A stretch of DNA of 64,000 nucleotides from Volvox africanus (lineage: Eukaryota; Chlorophyta; Chlorophyceae; Chlamydomonadales; Volvocaceae): contig BSDZ01000004.1 of assembly GCA_030268105.1 (NCBI GenBank), positions 4,141,001 to 4,205,000 of the forward strand, given 5' to 3'. The number at the start of each line of letters is the position of its first letter. Within the stretch, counting starts at the first letter, position 1. Made by a program: the position numbers and the translations under genes. The notes beneath the pieces are model-generated. The model was not told where the DNA came from. It saw only the letters and a program-made list of their open reading frames with translations, and ran no database searches. Of this stretch, positions 48,507 to 61,300 are shown one piece after another.

Positions 48507-51500
48507 ATGCAGATAACCATCGAGTTGTCCCATTTTAGATATATAGTATCCATATTTGTCTTCTTTGGGATCAGCCTGACCCAGCCGGCCGCCGCTCAGA
48601 GTGACTTGGAGACGAATGTGCTTGACTTCTGCGGAAACTGGACTTTTGGCACGGCGAATGCATGCGAATTCTATGGTAGGTCGCGAAGAAAATAGCAGGT
48701 GGGAAGCTTACTTTGGCATCCTTGAATAGGTCGGTGTTTGCACAGGTAGACATGGGGATGGGCGGTTTTGCAACGGGACGCGTACTCCCATGCTCACCCA
48801 GTGTCTATATGAGGGCACGGCCGACACTTCCGCTTCCCTCGACCTCAAAACCTCACAAATTACTCTCATTTTTACACTGGGTCCAAATTAGTGTGCAGGG
48901 ATGAGGGGCACCCGAGCACTCTTTGCCTGGACTCCCATGGTACCCCTCTATGGTAACCCTCCATCTATTACGCCATCGATATAACCTTCAAAATTGAGCA
49001 AACCCCCAAAACCAACTAGCTCCTAATTACTCTATATTGATGCATTTCAGATATTGGCCAGGTACTATTTGAATGAGACTTCGATGGCCACCCGTACTGA
49101 CGCCGGAGCCCATTCCATGTTTTCACCTGACTTCAGATACGCAGAGTATCCCGTACCTCGAGGACAGGAGATTCTATTTCCCCATACCTCCCGGAGCCAG
49201 TTATGATCTGATTGTGACCGTTTGGATTTACAGTGGCGATGTCGACGCGTAAGTCAATGTCATATCGATGAGCTTCACAATCTCATACTTTGTGTCCTGA
49301 CCCAATGAGGCTCCACACAAAGTTATAGCCTAGGGCGTTTATGACTATCGCTCAAGGGGGCACGCTACAGTTGTATGATACCTGCAACCGTCGAACGGGT
49401 GTAATGCATCTCATGCCATCAAATACCTTCTTCCCGCTTGAACTCTCCCTGGCCGCCAATCCCGCAGCGAGCTCCTGGCACCCAATGGCACTGAGCTGTC
49501 CTCATCATCGGAGCGCATCGGGAACGAAGTCGTAACTGCCACCCGTGCAGTGCTCAGTAGGAACCCTGGCAACTACACGTTGGTGCTGCGTGCCGTGGCT
49601 CAGGCGATGTCCACGTATGGCATGATGGTGCGTTCAGAGTCGCCTGGGAAGTCCTTGTACCGAACCTTGCTGGGGTCTGCAACGTCCGACTTGAGGATCA
49701 GGGCCCATGGGAATCTGGCAGGGGCAGGGGCAAGTTAGAAAGGCATCTGCAATTGTTTGGACAGCAAAACATCAGCCAACATCCCAAATCCGAAACGATA
49801 ATCCAAATGCCGTTCGGGAATGTGAATGTCCAGATTCTGTATTCATGGAACCAGCACCATCAGAGCCCAGCTCCTGACAAACCCGGCCACCTTTCCATCC
49901 GTTCATCTTTTTTTCAGATATGGACTCCAAATACGGAGGTAGTGACTCGTCTGGCGCTCGAGGATAAAGCTGCCCTGTCCTCAATCGCATCAGATTGCTG
50001 CCCAAATGATGACGATATCCTACCGGATTCATGTACCACCCTGCTGCTCGCCACGGCCCGCGACGCCACGGATGAAGACGACATCTGCAGGAAACCACCG
50101 AATACGTGCGACGAAAACGTCCGTGAGAGCACACGAGGATGTAGCCATGCGTAACCGAATCAGCAGCCGTCCTGGTCATTAAACAGTAGCTGTTTAACCT
50201 GCTCGCGCTCCTCCCTCCCACCCTCCCTGGGTTCTCCTGTTGGCTTCGTTGTATTCGTACACTCTCGTATGCCCCACGTGCACTCACACTTAGGGCTTCC
50301 CCTCCCTCCTGCCCGTCTGCGTCCATAGGGCCACCTGACAAAATTGTTCCTGTCTGCCAGCGACAGTGGCAACTTTGTGTGTTCTTCCTTTCCTATCTCG
50401 CTGGGCCAGCTGTCTAAGCTGAAGGTGCTGGACTGGACCGGCAACAACCAAATCGGTTAGTGTCGGGGACACATCTACCATGGAGGGAAACAACGGGGTA
50501 GGGGGTAGAGGGTACGGGGGAATGTTGTTGCCATGCGGATGCTAATGCAGGGGTGCGTCATCAGAGATGGTGCGGCAGGCGGGTAGATGAGATGGCGAAA
50601 GCTGATACAACGGATTTGACAAACGGGACCTGACAGTTAACCCACTTTGTAGATCTTTTCTTTCGTGATGGTATTATATATATTATATGCCTCTCTCACT
50701 TTCTTTCACACAGTCCGCCATTTCTCTGGCTTTCTTCTCCGAAGGGACCCTCGCGGAGGTCGCGAAAGTGCTGAGCCCCTTGAATAGCACCCTCGAGAGG
50801 CTGTACTTGGGCCGCAACGCACTGAGCGGGCCGCTGGGCTGTGAGCTGGTCAACGTCGGCAGACTGGAGATCCTAAAACTTGAAGGGAACATGCTGAATG
50901 TGGGTATTGGTTGCGCGCATGTCAGCATGTGCTTCTGAGTTAATAATAATTAAGATAACGTACAATCCGTAACCAGTACTAGAGTACGGACTCCTCCTAT
51001 GCCTTGTAGAGTATACCTGCCCAACCTCAACCCTACCCGCGTAGCTAACGATCTCCATCTTCTCCTTACTATTGTCTCCCCGGTATTGTGGGACCGGGAC
51101 AGTTGGCTTCAGCTATGTGAGATATCATAGATATGCTCTCGCTGGGCGCTGCCCCGCACGCGCCATTTGCCCTTCGTTCTTGCCCTCGCCCTCGCCCTCG
51201 CCCTCGCCCTTGCCTGTCCTTATTATGATACGGAACTCACACAGCGAGCTCTCCCTTGGCTCCCTCCCAATATGTGCCATCTATATGGTCTATACGCGCC
51301 CCCCATATCTTCTGGGGAGAGCAGGGCACCGTGCCCAGCTGCCTTCTCAAGTCCCCCACTCTTAAGCAGCTGTCTCTGGCGAGCAACCTCCTGGAGGGCA
51401 CCATCCCGTCGCTCAGTGATTGCAAGCTGGTGATGTTGGATCTGTCCGCGAACGGACCGACACTCGGGGTGCCTACGAGCAAACGGGGCCTGGAGGTGCG

Positions 51501-54500
51501 GAAGGAGATGCCTTAGGGGTTGGGGTTAGGGATGGTAGGGTTAGCACATGCATGCACGTAAGAAGTGTGTGGTCAGCGGGCGCTTGCGCAGAGCCCATTG
51601 GTGTAAGGCTGAGGCACTGAGGGAGGTTGCTGCGGGCCGCCAAGGAGAACTGCGCAACTGCAGATTGCAGAAGGTTTGGTTGGTTGGCCACGTTGCTGGA
51701 GAGCCCACATCAGTGCCGAATACCCGTCAGCGCTAAGGTTTTGTCCTCTTCCCTCGTCTGCGCCTATGCTGTGCCGCGCCCCCCTGCACTTTTTCCAACC
51801 GCTTTAGGGCACGCTCCCAAGCCTGGTCCAGGCAGTCAATCTGGCGTATCTCAACGTCCAGAGCAACAGCCTGATCGGTAGGTGCAGATGTACTGAACTG
51901 ATGGGTCCCTGCCGTGCGGTAGGCGAATTATAATGGGCGACCTCAGCGCCTGACCAAGGGCTTAGTGGATCAGTCTGATGGTCGGTGGGTCAGTCGCTTG
52001 ACGTCAGCCGTTCGCTCACCCAGCTGCACTGGCATCATCACAGTTAACAATCGCGCCTCAGGCCGGAAATTAGGATTGGACGTTTCCGTGGGAATCGGGG
52101 CTGTCGGCATGGCTGAGGCCTGCCATTGGCCCTGTCGAAGTATAGATGTGCCTCCGGACTGAAGAGTGCCCCCGGATGCTGCGGGGCATTTCAAGGACAG
52201 CGATCTTCATGCTGTTGATAATTCCAGCCTCTGTTACCGAGGCCCCCAGCTAATGTCGCCGAGGTTAACTTTCAGGGGCTGCTGTCCCGATACAGGAGGT
52301 ACAACCGAGCAAGTTCTGATTATGGACCTTAAGTGGCCCCTTGATTTGGCAACCGTGTTGCTCTAAGAGCGGCATTTCCGATAGTTCCAACTGGATGGAT
52401 GCCCCCATGCCCCCATCCGCTAGCAGCCCCCCTCTTATGCCATGTCGTGGGCACCTCCCGACCCTCCGGTCGCCCACCCCTCGTCCCCGGTGCAGGAACC
52501 ATCCCGACGCTGCCCCCACAACTCCAGGTACTTCAGGCGGCGTATAACCACCTGACGGGTTCGTTGCGGCTGGATGGCGTCCCCGACCTGCGCGTGCTGG
52601 ATCTGTCATATAATGAGCTCATCGGCACTCTGCCACCGAGTGAGCGAGAGTGGGAATGAATGAGACAGGGAATGTTGGGTCCCTGGAGGGAGTGGGGGAA
52701 AGCTTTCACAACGCTCAGAACACGTAGGTGTGAACGCTCCTGCGCCTAGGAACGCCATGCTATGAGGTGGCCCGAAAAGAAAATGAGGGTTGGGGTGAGG
52801 ATGCGGATTTTGTAGGGGTGCGGCTGGGGTCTGGGGAACGGTCTAGTGGTGAGGATGCACTGCGGGTTCAGGACCGCTTTTTGGTCCGTCCGCGCCGGCG
52901 TTTTTATGCTTGGTTTCGGCGTCGTCAGTGCTCCGCGTCATGTCAGGCAGGTGGCCAAGAATAGGGGTTGGGCTTAGAAACTGCAGACCTGGTCCCAGAA
53001 CTGCCAAAGACAAATGACCGAATAGTGACCGCTAATAAACTTAATCCAGAATGCTCTGGTCCATTGCCGTTGCGGAGGCGGAAGTGGAGGAAGGAATGGA
53101 CCAGAAATGACGGACGCGCTCTGAGTGTGGGTTGGGGAGGGGTTGAGGATTATGTGAAAAGCAGCATTCGTACGTTCATACATACACCAGAACCGTGAGC
53201 AGGGTGCAAACCCACACTAACCGCTCCCCCGCCTTGCCCAACCCATCTGGGCCCCGGGGGCGGCCCTCCTCACTGACCTCTGGTTCCTAGGTGTTGCCAG
53301 CAGCAAACTGCTCACTGTGTTGCGCGTAACGGGTAACCAACTGAGTGGAGTGCTGCCCAACGGCAACTGGGGCTCATATCTGATGGAGGTAGATCTCAGC
53401 GCGAACAACTTCACCGGGCAAGGTGAGATAAGTGTGTCTTTGCGCGTGCGGAGCAATTGCTTTTCATTGGTCAAACTGCAAACAAATATGCATCGGGCCC
53501 CTGCCGGCCCCCATCATGCTTTGCCTCGCATTTCGCCGCAGACCTTGGCTTCCTGACCAAGCCCTCTCTGATTAAGCTCAACCTGGCGTCCAATAACTTC
53601 AGCTTTGACATTAAGGCGCTAGCAAGTAAGCTGCCCGAGAACAACTCGATGCTGTACTTCAACATCTCGCACAACAGTATATACGGCCAGCTTACGGAAC
53701 AGCTCGGCCGCATGCAACTTTTTAAGAAGCTCATGCAAAACGCTCTGGAGGACGATGAGACACTGCAGGTAAGGATCTGGGGGCGTACTACCGGTCTTCC
53801 GAAGCCAGGGCCTGCATCTGCCAAGGGCATCCTTTCTGGGCACATTAACGGTTAGACTATATGAGGATGGGCGTATGGACATATGCGTTAAATACGCACT
53901 TTGTAAGGGTTTTGGCCGTCCTCGTTTAAGAGGTACATCTGGGTGAAATTTCAGGGAAGGGAGGGGCAAGCGGCGATGTAAGAATACGGCAGATCTTCGC
54001 TGGATGTACGTCGGGAGCACACATTGCCCTCCCCATGACCTTCCAAGCAAGCTATATTACGGATGAAAATCTCTTCACACCATGAATATGGGCATGAACG
54101 TCCTTCGGCCGCCACAATCGTAATTTCTGTGACCTTTATCCCAAACTTGTGGGCTCGATACATCTTGATGCAATATTGTTAATCACTGAATGATTATATA
54201 AATATTCATTTATGGGTTACGATATTGATTGAAAAAGTTGTTTTCCGGAAATAGAAGGGGCCGTTTCCTGGTGAAATCTTAAAGCAAAATCCAGGAGACT
54301 TTGGCTATTGTGAACATGTTCAGTGCAGAGTTTATCAACTTTCTGTGGGAACTAGTATATCCGACAAGGCATTCATTAGCAATACCTGTACTTACGAGCT
54401 TTCCTTGAATGCATGATAAATGCCACCATATATTTTATCGCCCTAAGTAAACAACTGTTTGAGCTAATTAGGATAATGGACGAGTGCATGTCGCATTCCG

Positions 54501-56391
54501 TAAATGTCGTAAAGACCGTTAAAGCCGGACAGCGGCAACAGGATTCGCACAATGCATCGCGGGCTGGTGGCTCCATTCTCTATACTCGCTATAAATCTGA
54601 GGTTTGGCAAAGTCATTAGATGTCTTCAAGCTATGCAAGTACTTCAACTTATTTTTTGCGAGTTGTGGAAGCTCGTCACTATGTCCTTTGCAGGAAACTG
54701 GCTTGTTAGTTTCCGACGTTCCTCCACTTCTGATAAGCCAAAAAATACCATTACTATAGCTTAAATAGACGAGTATGTTACCGCATTCTCCAATCAGGAA
54801 CATGCTAGTTCTTGTTGGCATAAACGGGATGATTAACGGATGTTACGGTGAACCCCAACCCGATCCACTGAGACGTTCTGTTCCTCGCCCTCCTGCAGAT
54901 CAGCGTGCCGCCTCAGCCCTTGTTCGACATCTCCTATAACCAAATCAACTCCACTTTCCCTCTCAAGCTGCTGCCTCTCCTTGGCAACCTCTACGGGGAC
55001 ACGCCAGACGCAGACACGCCATACATCCCGTTATCCTTTGTGCTGCAACCACAAACGCCGCCAAATTTCATCTCATGCCCTAGTGGCGACACGGAGTTTC
55101 TGACGGCGGTTATTTACTTGAGCGACCTGGAGCAACTTTTCGATTTGACGTGCATGGTAGGTGGTTGATCTTGTCTGGTGATATCTTCTGCTGTCGCCGT
55201 AACACCATCTTGGGTGAGCTGGCATGACTTGAAATTATTGGCTTCCTCCCGCTGGACTCCAATACGTCCTCCCCGTATCAACTTCCGGGGGAACTTCTCC
55301 TCTGCTTCAAAACCGGCAGGCGCTGCCGACAAAGCTCACCTGTCCGTAACTCTGTATCGACACACGCACCAGCTCTTACTCCCCAAACGAAAATCCCAAA
55401 AGAGCCCAACGCACTTTTCCTCTTTTCCCTTCCCCTTTGCTCCTCTGGTGCTCTCTGCAGACGCAAGCTGACCAGCGGGTCAACATCTCAGCCTTCCAAA
55501 CCGTCTTCCTCTCGCCCGCGCCTCCCAAGCCTCGCTTACCGCCGCGTCCTCCATTACCCGTGCCTCCACGACCACCAATCCCGGGGCGATCAGCCAACTC
55601 CACAAGCTCGAGTGGAAGCGTCCCGACGCCAGCTCAGGGCTTGCCCAGTGGCTCAGCATCCAGCCGTGGGCCGGGTGGGAATTCAGATGTCAGCGTGGGT
55701 AAATCAACCGTGGGCGAGTTATCATCGCCACCATCAGCGGGTGCGGCTGCTGATGCGGCCGGCAGCAGTGGCGGCGGAGGTGGCGGAAGCAAGGGCGCTA
55801 TTGCCGGCGGGGTCGTTGGTGGCCTGCTCCTGGCCATAGCTGTGGCGGTGATCACCTTATATTTCGTCCGCCGGAATAGAACCCACCGAGGAGCGCGGGC
55901 ATCAAGGTATGTTGGGGGGGACGGAAGGGGACGGAAGGGGACGGAAGGGGAATCTGTTATGGGCCGGCCGCCTATCAGCCCGTAAGGGAGTGTGGGCAGA
56001 GGTCTGATGGTGGTCTCCTGGCGGTAGCCGGTTTCACCCCATCCCCCCCCCTGGCAGTGCTTGATGCGACATGCCTTTCTGGAGCGATGCCGAGGCCAAT
56101 TCTCCGAAACGAACCGCTGTCTGTGACCGCTTCTTTCTGCCGTCCGTTGCCGTTGCTGCGGGCACTTGCCAACACCTGGCCCCGAAGTGGTCCGCCACAC
56201 AGATATCCGGATAGCTCACACAGTTCATGTAACTGTAACTCACTTCATTCTTTCGCAGGCGCACGCCTCTCACGTTTAACTCAGCTTATGAGGCGCCATC
56301 GGAGGCGACCGCATCGAACTATGGTGACATGCAGATGTTCGAATTCAACCCTCTCGGCCGAGATCCAGCGAATCGCAGCCGCATAGGCTGA
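48507..56391 (+). CDS. Receptor-like LRR membrane protein without kinase
   Basis: Predicted type I surface protein. Exons: 48507-48675, 49137-49248, 49334 to about 49400-49414, about 49470-49627, 49918-50118, 50329-50455, 50745-50899, 51325-51468, 51808-51877, 52496-52639, 53291-53422, 53542-53768, 54899-55156, 55461-55906, 56259-56391; about 850 residues. The frame is open from 48474 but the first ATG is 48507, which starts a good signal peptide (IVSIFVFFGISLTQPAAA). A malectin- or PPC-like beta region follows (residues 57-200), then an LRR cap with CDEN joined to GHLTKLFLSA, and about ten plant-type LRRs (LERLYLGRNALSGPL; LKQLSLASNLLEGTIP; LRVLDLSYNELIGTLP; YFNISHNSIYGQL). Then come a Pro-rich hinge, a Gly/Ser linker, a membrane helix (GVVGGLLLAIAVAVITLYF) and a short tail. 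No kinase domain follows. The exon 3/4 junction is unresolved. Confidence 0.88.
51182..51210. repeat. (CCCTCG)n repeat
   Basis: About five copies of a six-base unit inside intron 7 of the LRR gene. Confidence 0.9.
55917..55950. repeat. Three copies of GGGACGGAAG
   Basis: Perfect ten-base tandem repeat beginning about eleven bases after the exon 14 donor of the LRR gene, so it lies at the start of the last intron. Confidence 0.95.
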
Positions 56392-58352
56392 GTCGCAGGC
56401 GTTTGCATACATAGAAGTGCACATTTAGCATCGGAGCGTGCAGGCGAGCGAGGAAGGAGCCATTCAAATCGCGCGATTCTTCCGCAGCCACATGTTCCTC
56501 TGTCTCTTTCTGTCAGCTATCCGGGATACCCCTTCTTGCTTGGTAGCCACCTTATGAACCATTGTTCCGTGTCTAAGAAACTGGCGAATTGTGATCTTCC
56601 GGCTACTGCCTGTGTTGCTGTTATTGCTATACACACATTGGTGCTGCTTTACTACTGTTTATGTTTGTGCGTGCGGATGGAGGTGCCTTACACATGCACA
56701 TGAATAGACATGGGTACCCTGGGTCCAGTCACCCCTGCCCGGATCCATTCCTTGCCTCATCACCGGGGAGCACAAAAGTCTCACATGCACACTTGATGTA
56801 CTCGAGGGCGGGGGAAGATAGACCATGGAGATATCTCCTTTGCTTGAGGTATTATTGAAATATTTGCACGCCAAGTATCTGCTGTGTGAGCTGGCTTGGG
56901 TGTGTCTCGCTCGCATCGGCTGACCCGAGTTGAGGTCAGGCGGCAAAGGGAAGGAGGATTCCATGTTCTGGTTCGTCTGGTTCGTCTGGTTCGTCAAGGT
57001 GGCGGTGTGATATGTCTTAAAGCTCAAGTGACATGTGAGTTATCAGCAGTACAGGCAGGCATGAGGATTGTCCAGGACCCAAGTCGTGTTGGGATGGTTG
57101 CTAACGCCAGGCAGGGTTACCGTCATTACCATGTATAATGCTGAATAATAGGATTTGCGCAGTTCCAGTTGGCGTAAACCAGCATCGTGTCTTCGTGTGC
57201 GTAGGGACTTCTGGCAACCGCCAACAAGTTGAACCCTTTTCAACTAATAGTTACTTTAAGCGGGTTATAGGCAAATTTATTCTTCTCAGTTCGGCAAATT
57301 CAATAACAATTTTCGGTCATACATTTCCAGCAGGTTCGTCCCGTGGGTTAACGTAACGATGCCCGTGAGATAGGTTGTCCCGGAACTCGGGTCACGCCTC
57401 TGACCCGAGTTCCGGGGCGGACGGGCAGGTTAGGTTATCGGAAGACCTTGCACTCCATTCTATCCTACAGGCGTACCAGAAAATCATTGTTTCAATCATT
57501 CCGCGCCAGTCCCCGCAGGTATCCCTTACAACAGTTGGTCGTACTAGTACCCGCGTGATATTTTCATATCGTCTGAAACAATCAATAAGAACATCTTATC
57601 TTCAGGATCGGGTTAAATAATTGTAGAGTTTCATTCAAGGTGGGGAGTCATTTGCGATCCACGACCGCGTCGGCGATAGAAGATAGAACACCTCACAACA
57701 AATTATGAATTCCAAATAGATTTGAGATCAGGAACTAGGACGGACTCATCCTGAGACAAATTTTGGCACACGAGGTGATTTCCGTTGAGTTACCTATCTG
57801 GAGATGACCAGACATCGGTGAACGGACGCAACATGGGGCTAGAGGTATGGAGGTGTAGCACTACAAAAAACATAGAAACATTACATTCAAGTGATGTGTC
57901 ACGCGGCATACACTTCCCCACACCGTTACACGAAAGAAGCATTGCCGTAGTTTGCCTGGGAGCTTTTGTCCATAAGCTTTTAAACATCTATTACAAGTAG
58001 TTCAAAGCAACGACCATAGTTTTTATTCATGTATAGTAAGTTTAAACGCAATAAAATCAAGACGAAGTTGAGTTTATAACCCAATTCGTGTTCAGGTTCC
58101 AGCTCTGCAGCATATGTGCAGTACGTAAGGTCCACTACTTTATGCAATAGCGTATTTCTGCCTTGAATACTTGCGTGCAGGTAATTTACTCCGTACCGGA
58201 TGCCAGAACAAACGGTGGACACTCGAAACTGCACTAATCACTGTTTTCTGTGTCTTTATTCTTAGTGAATGAAATAATAGTGGCGTTGTCGCCACATGTA
58301 CGCTTTCGCCATTAACAGAGTGTACTCTCCCTGACACGCGCAGACCCGTAAC
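56392..58352. other. Intergenic between LRR and coiled-coil genes
   Basis: Holds the LRR 3' region and the promoter of the next gene. It contains a perfect 16-bp hairpin (57379-57416, listed separately). 57600-58350 is AT-rich. No convincing frame. Confidence 0.5.
57379..57416. repeat. Perfect 16-bp inverted repeat, six-base loop
   Basis: 57379-57394 is the exact reverse complement of 57401-57416, with CGCCTC between. The stem is GC-rich. It lies about 1 kb after the LRR stop and 1 kb before the next gene. Role unknown. Confidence 0.95.
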
Positions 58353-61300
58353 ATGGAGCTAAGCACTCAGCATCCTTTCGGCATTCATGGTAAGTGAATA
58401 TTTTTTTGGCCAGTGCATGCGCTTTATGGTGTCAGCCGTGTTGCGCCGCTCGTCCTTCAATGCCGGGGTCGTCCATTTTAGGAGGCCTCGGTGGCCGAGG
58501 GCGATTTGCTGGTATGGTATCACCAAACGGAGTACAAGAAGTTACAATTGGAGAAACGGGTGTTGGCCAGTTGCCGGGAACGAATGCCGACGCTGAACTC
58601 GAGGAGCTGTGCAGTTCTTTACCCGGCTGGCACCAACAGCAGAGTTCACATGATCCCGGAGGCTTACTGGGAGGATTAGCGCGAACTGTGTCCGCTCCAA
58701 GTGCTTTTCTTCTGTCGGCCTCGCGGGGTGTGCGGTCCCCGGGGATTAATTGTCCCGTCGACGGACTCAGCGGTTTGTCCACGGCTCCGCATCAGGACAA
58801 CTATTCTGGTCATTTTCAATGCATGGGAGAATTTTCGTCCGTACAAAGGCAAGCGCCGGTTCCTGGACGCTGGCTTCTTCAGGGACAACCAACGGTCGGC
58901 AACAACCCACTTCAAAACTCCAATTTCGCGACAGCAGAAGTCACTGATGCTGGAAGCCTGTCCGCCGGCAATAATACACTTCCTACGGATGACCAGCCCT
59001 GGCCACCTCGGCCTGCGCACTGGAGCACGATGTTGCCGCCCGGCGAGCAGCACACCACAGCCATGCTGCACAGCCTTGTCCACTTCGAACCTGGCTTGCA
59101 AAACGAAGCAAATGGACAGCCTTCCTCCCGCCGCGCCGGCCGAGCTGCGCAGCACATTCCCAACGCCGGCGGTGGAGGCGCTGGTGCTGGCGCTGGCAGC
59201 TGCAGCGGCGGCGGCTGCTCCCAACGCTCCTCCCACTTCGGCAATCTCCCTACCGACATCAGCGATTGGCCCTCCGGCGGTCGTTTGCTTGGTGGCAGCA
59301 GCGGCATGCAGATTATGCCCGGTGCTAGCGGTAGCGCCAGTGCCCTTTCGGGCCCACTCTCCGGCCCCTTCTTCACGGGTCGCCAAGCAAACTCCTGCGG
59401 TGAGCCGCTCCGCGCGGGTGAGGGCTCCTGCGCTGTCGATCTGGCTGTCTGCACCACCACCCGCGGTAGCCCCGCGCCCAGCACCGGGCACGGAGCGATG
59501 CTCACCGCGCCACTGCGAGTTCAAGGAAAGAGACCAGGGTCGCCGGAGCTGCGGATGGGACCATCTGTTGCCGGCGGCGCGGGCGGGACAGGGCTCCAGA
59601 TCATGGATATGATGGCGGAGGGCGAGGTCATGGCGGAGGGCGTAATGCAGCTGGATATGGAGCAAGACGGTAATGGCGCTGGTGGGTTGCGGTCAGCCTC
59701 ATCGGGGTCATCCATGTGCGCCGCTGTGAATGGTGCACTCATCACAGCGGCAGGTTGCGATGCTGACGGCAGCGCCGGAATGTATCCGGACGCCGCCACT
59801 GCCGCCGCTGCAGCGGGGTTCGGCGGCGGCCCTAATGTGGACACAGCGGCGGTAATGATGGCGGACGATGGCGACGGTGACGGCCGTAAGGCGACCGGCG
59901 GCGGTAAAGCGAAGAACGGTGGCAGCGGCAAGGTGGGGAGGAGTGGTAACGGTGACGGCTTAGCGAGCCGCGCCGCCAACAGCGACGACGGCAGGACGCC
60001 GTGCGAAGTTGACGCACCGTGTGGCGAGGGAGGGCTGCAGCTGCTGGCGATGCGGTTTCGGAACCGGCCGGGGCGAGTACCCAAAGCAGTGGCGAAGCTT
60101 GGTCCCATCGCCGAACTAGCCAAGAGTGAGGTGTTGATGGAAGGAAGGGACGGGGAAGGAGGGGTTTGAGAAAACACTGGATCCGGCAATACCCAGGAGG
60201 AAGGGAAGGGGAGGGGGAGGGGGAGAAGGGGGACTGCGGTGACGTGGATAACCCCGCCACCCCGCCACCAGCCGCCCTTCTCAGCGCTGTGTCAAAGAGG
60301 CCTCCATACCAATAAAGGGGAAAAGCTTCTCACGTCGTATGGTCTTCGGGCGTGAACTTGCCGCGGAGCACTTATTATCAAATGTCAACCATTTTTGGCT
60401 TATAGTTTCCAATATGACCTAATTTAAATTTTGATTGGTAGGGTGGGTGATAGCTACAGTAACCCCGACTTTTGTTACTCTTGGCGCGCCAAAAGACTGT
60501 TCTATTGCAACATGGCGCCCTTTTGGTAGAAACTTCATCAAGGTAATTTTCCAGATCCTTACCAATAGATTTTGCCACTTTTTTTGAATATAACTCAGGA
60601 TCGAATAAGGCGGTGAACAACTTCACAAGCAATTCTGTAAATTTATAATGTTTTATATAAGTTAGCGGTTTTTTATTATTTGCATGTGATTATACTCCTG
60701 GAACTTGCCGCGGAGCACTTATTATGCCTGGAGGTTGGTGAGGAACGCGGGTGGGGTTTGACCCATGCGCGCGTCATGTCTCGGCTGGGATGTGTATTGT
60801 TAGTTTCCGTGAAGTCTGTAATGAAAAGCAATTGACACTACCTTACTAATGTTTATGTGATGTATAAACTCAGGCGCGGCCTCGGGAAAAATAAAGTTAG
60901 AGAGAGAGGAGCTTGAGGACCTCGTCATGACTGTGGAGACGAGCCTGGCGCGAGCGGTGACTGAACAGAAGGTGACTAGGCTGAGTTGCTGGACAGGGTG
61001 CGGACTTCGGGTCGCACACGTCTGTTTGCCTTTTTTTATCTTTTAGTTTCCTGTTTGATGTAATGTGGTGATTTTGAACGCAAAACAATCTGTGTCATGA
61101 GACGCGGTCGAGTAGAGCACATAATAGGCAACACCTCAAAACCGAGTTGTGCCGTATCCCCTTCATGATACAGTTTTCGTATTTTCGCACTCATCTCCTC
61201 CTGTGCACCCTTTCCTATCTTTTGGCCGCAGGAAGACAGCAGAGCACGAAATCGGGTTGCACAGCAGCGCTTTCGCAATCGCCAGCGGGTACGTCGCTGT

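Noticed and set aside
49050..49061. 11-base micro-exon in the LRR gene
   Set aside because: It would fit splice borders, but exon 1 joins directly to 49137 in phase 1 with a sensible sequence, while including the micro-exon leads to a stop.
58676..59665. Long minus-strand frame of 329 codons opposite the coiled-coil gene
   Set aside because: It is a GC-rich shadow frame. The plus frame joins to a short first exon and to the coiled-coil exons in phase.
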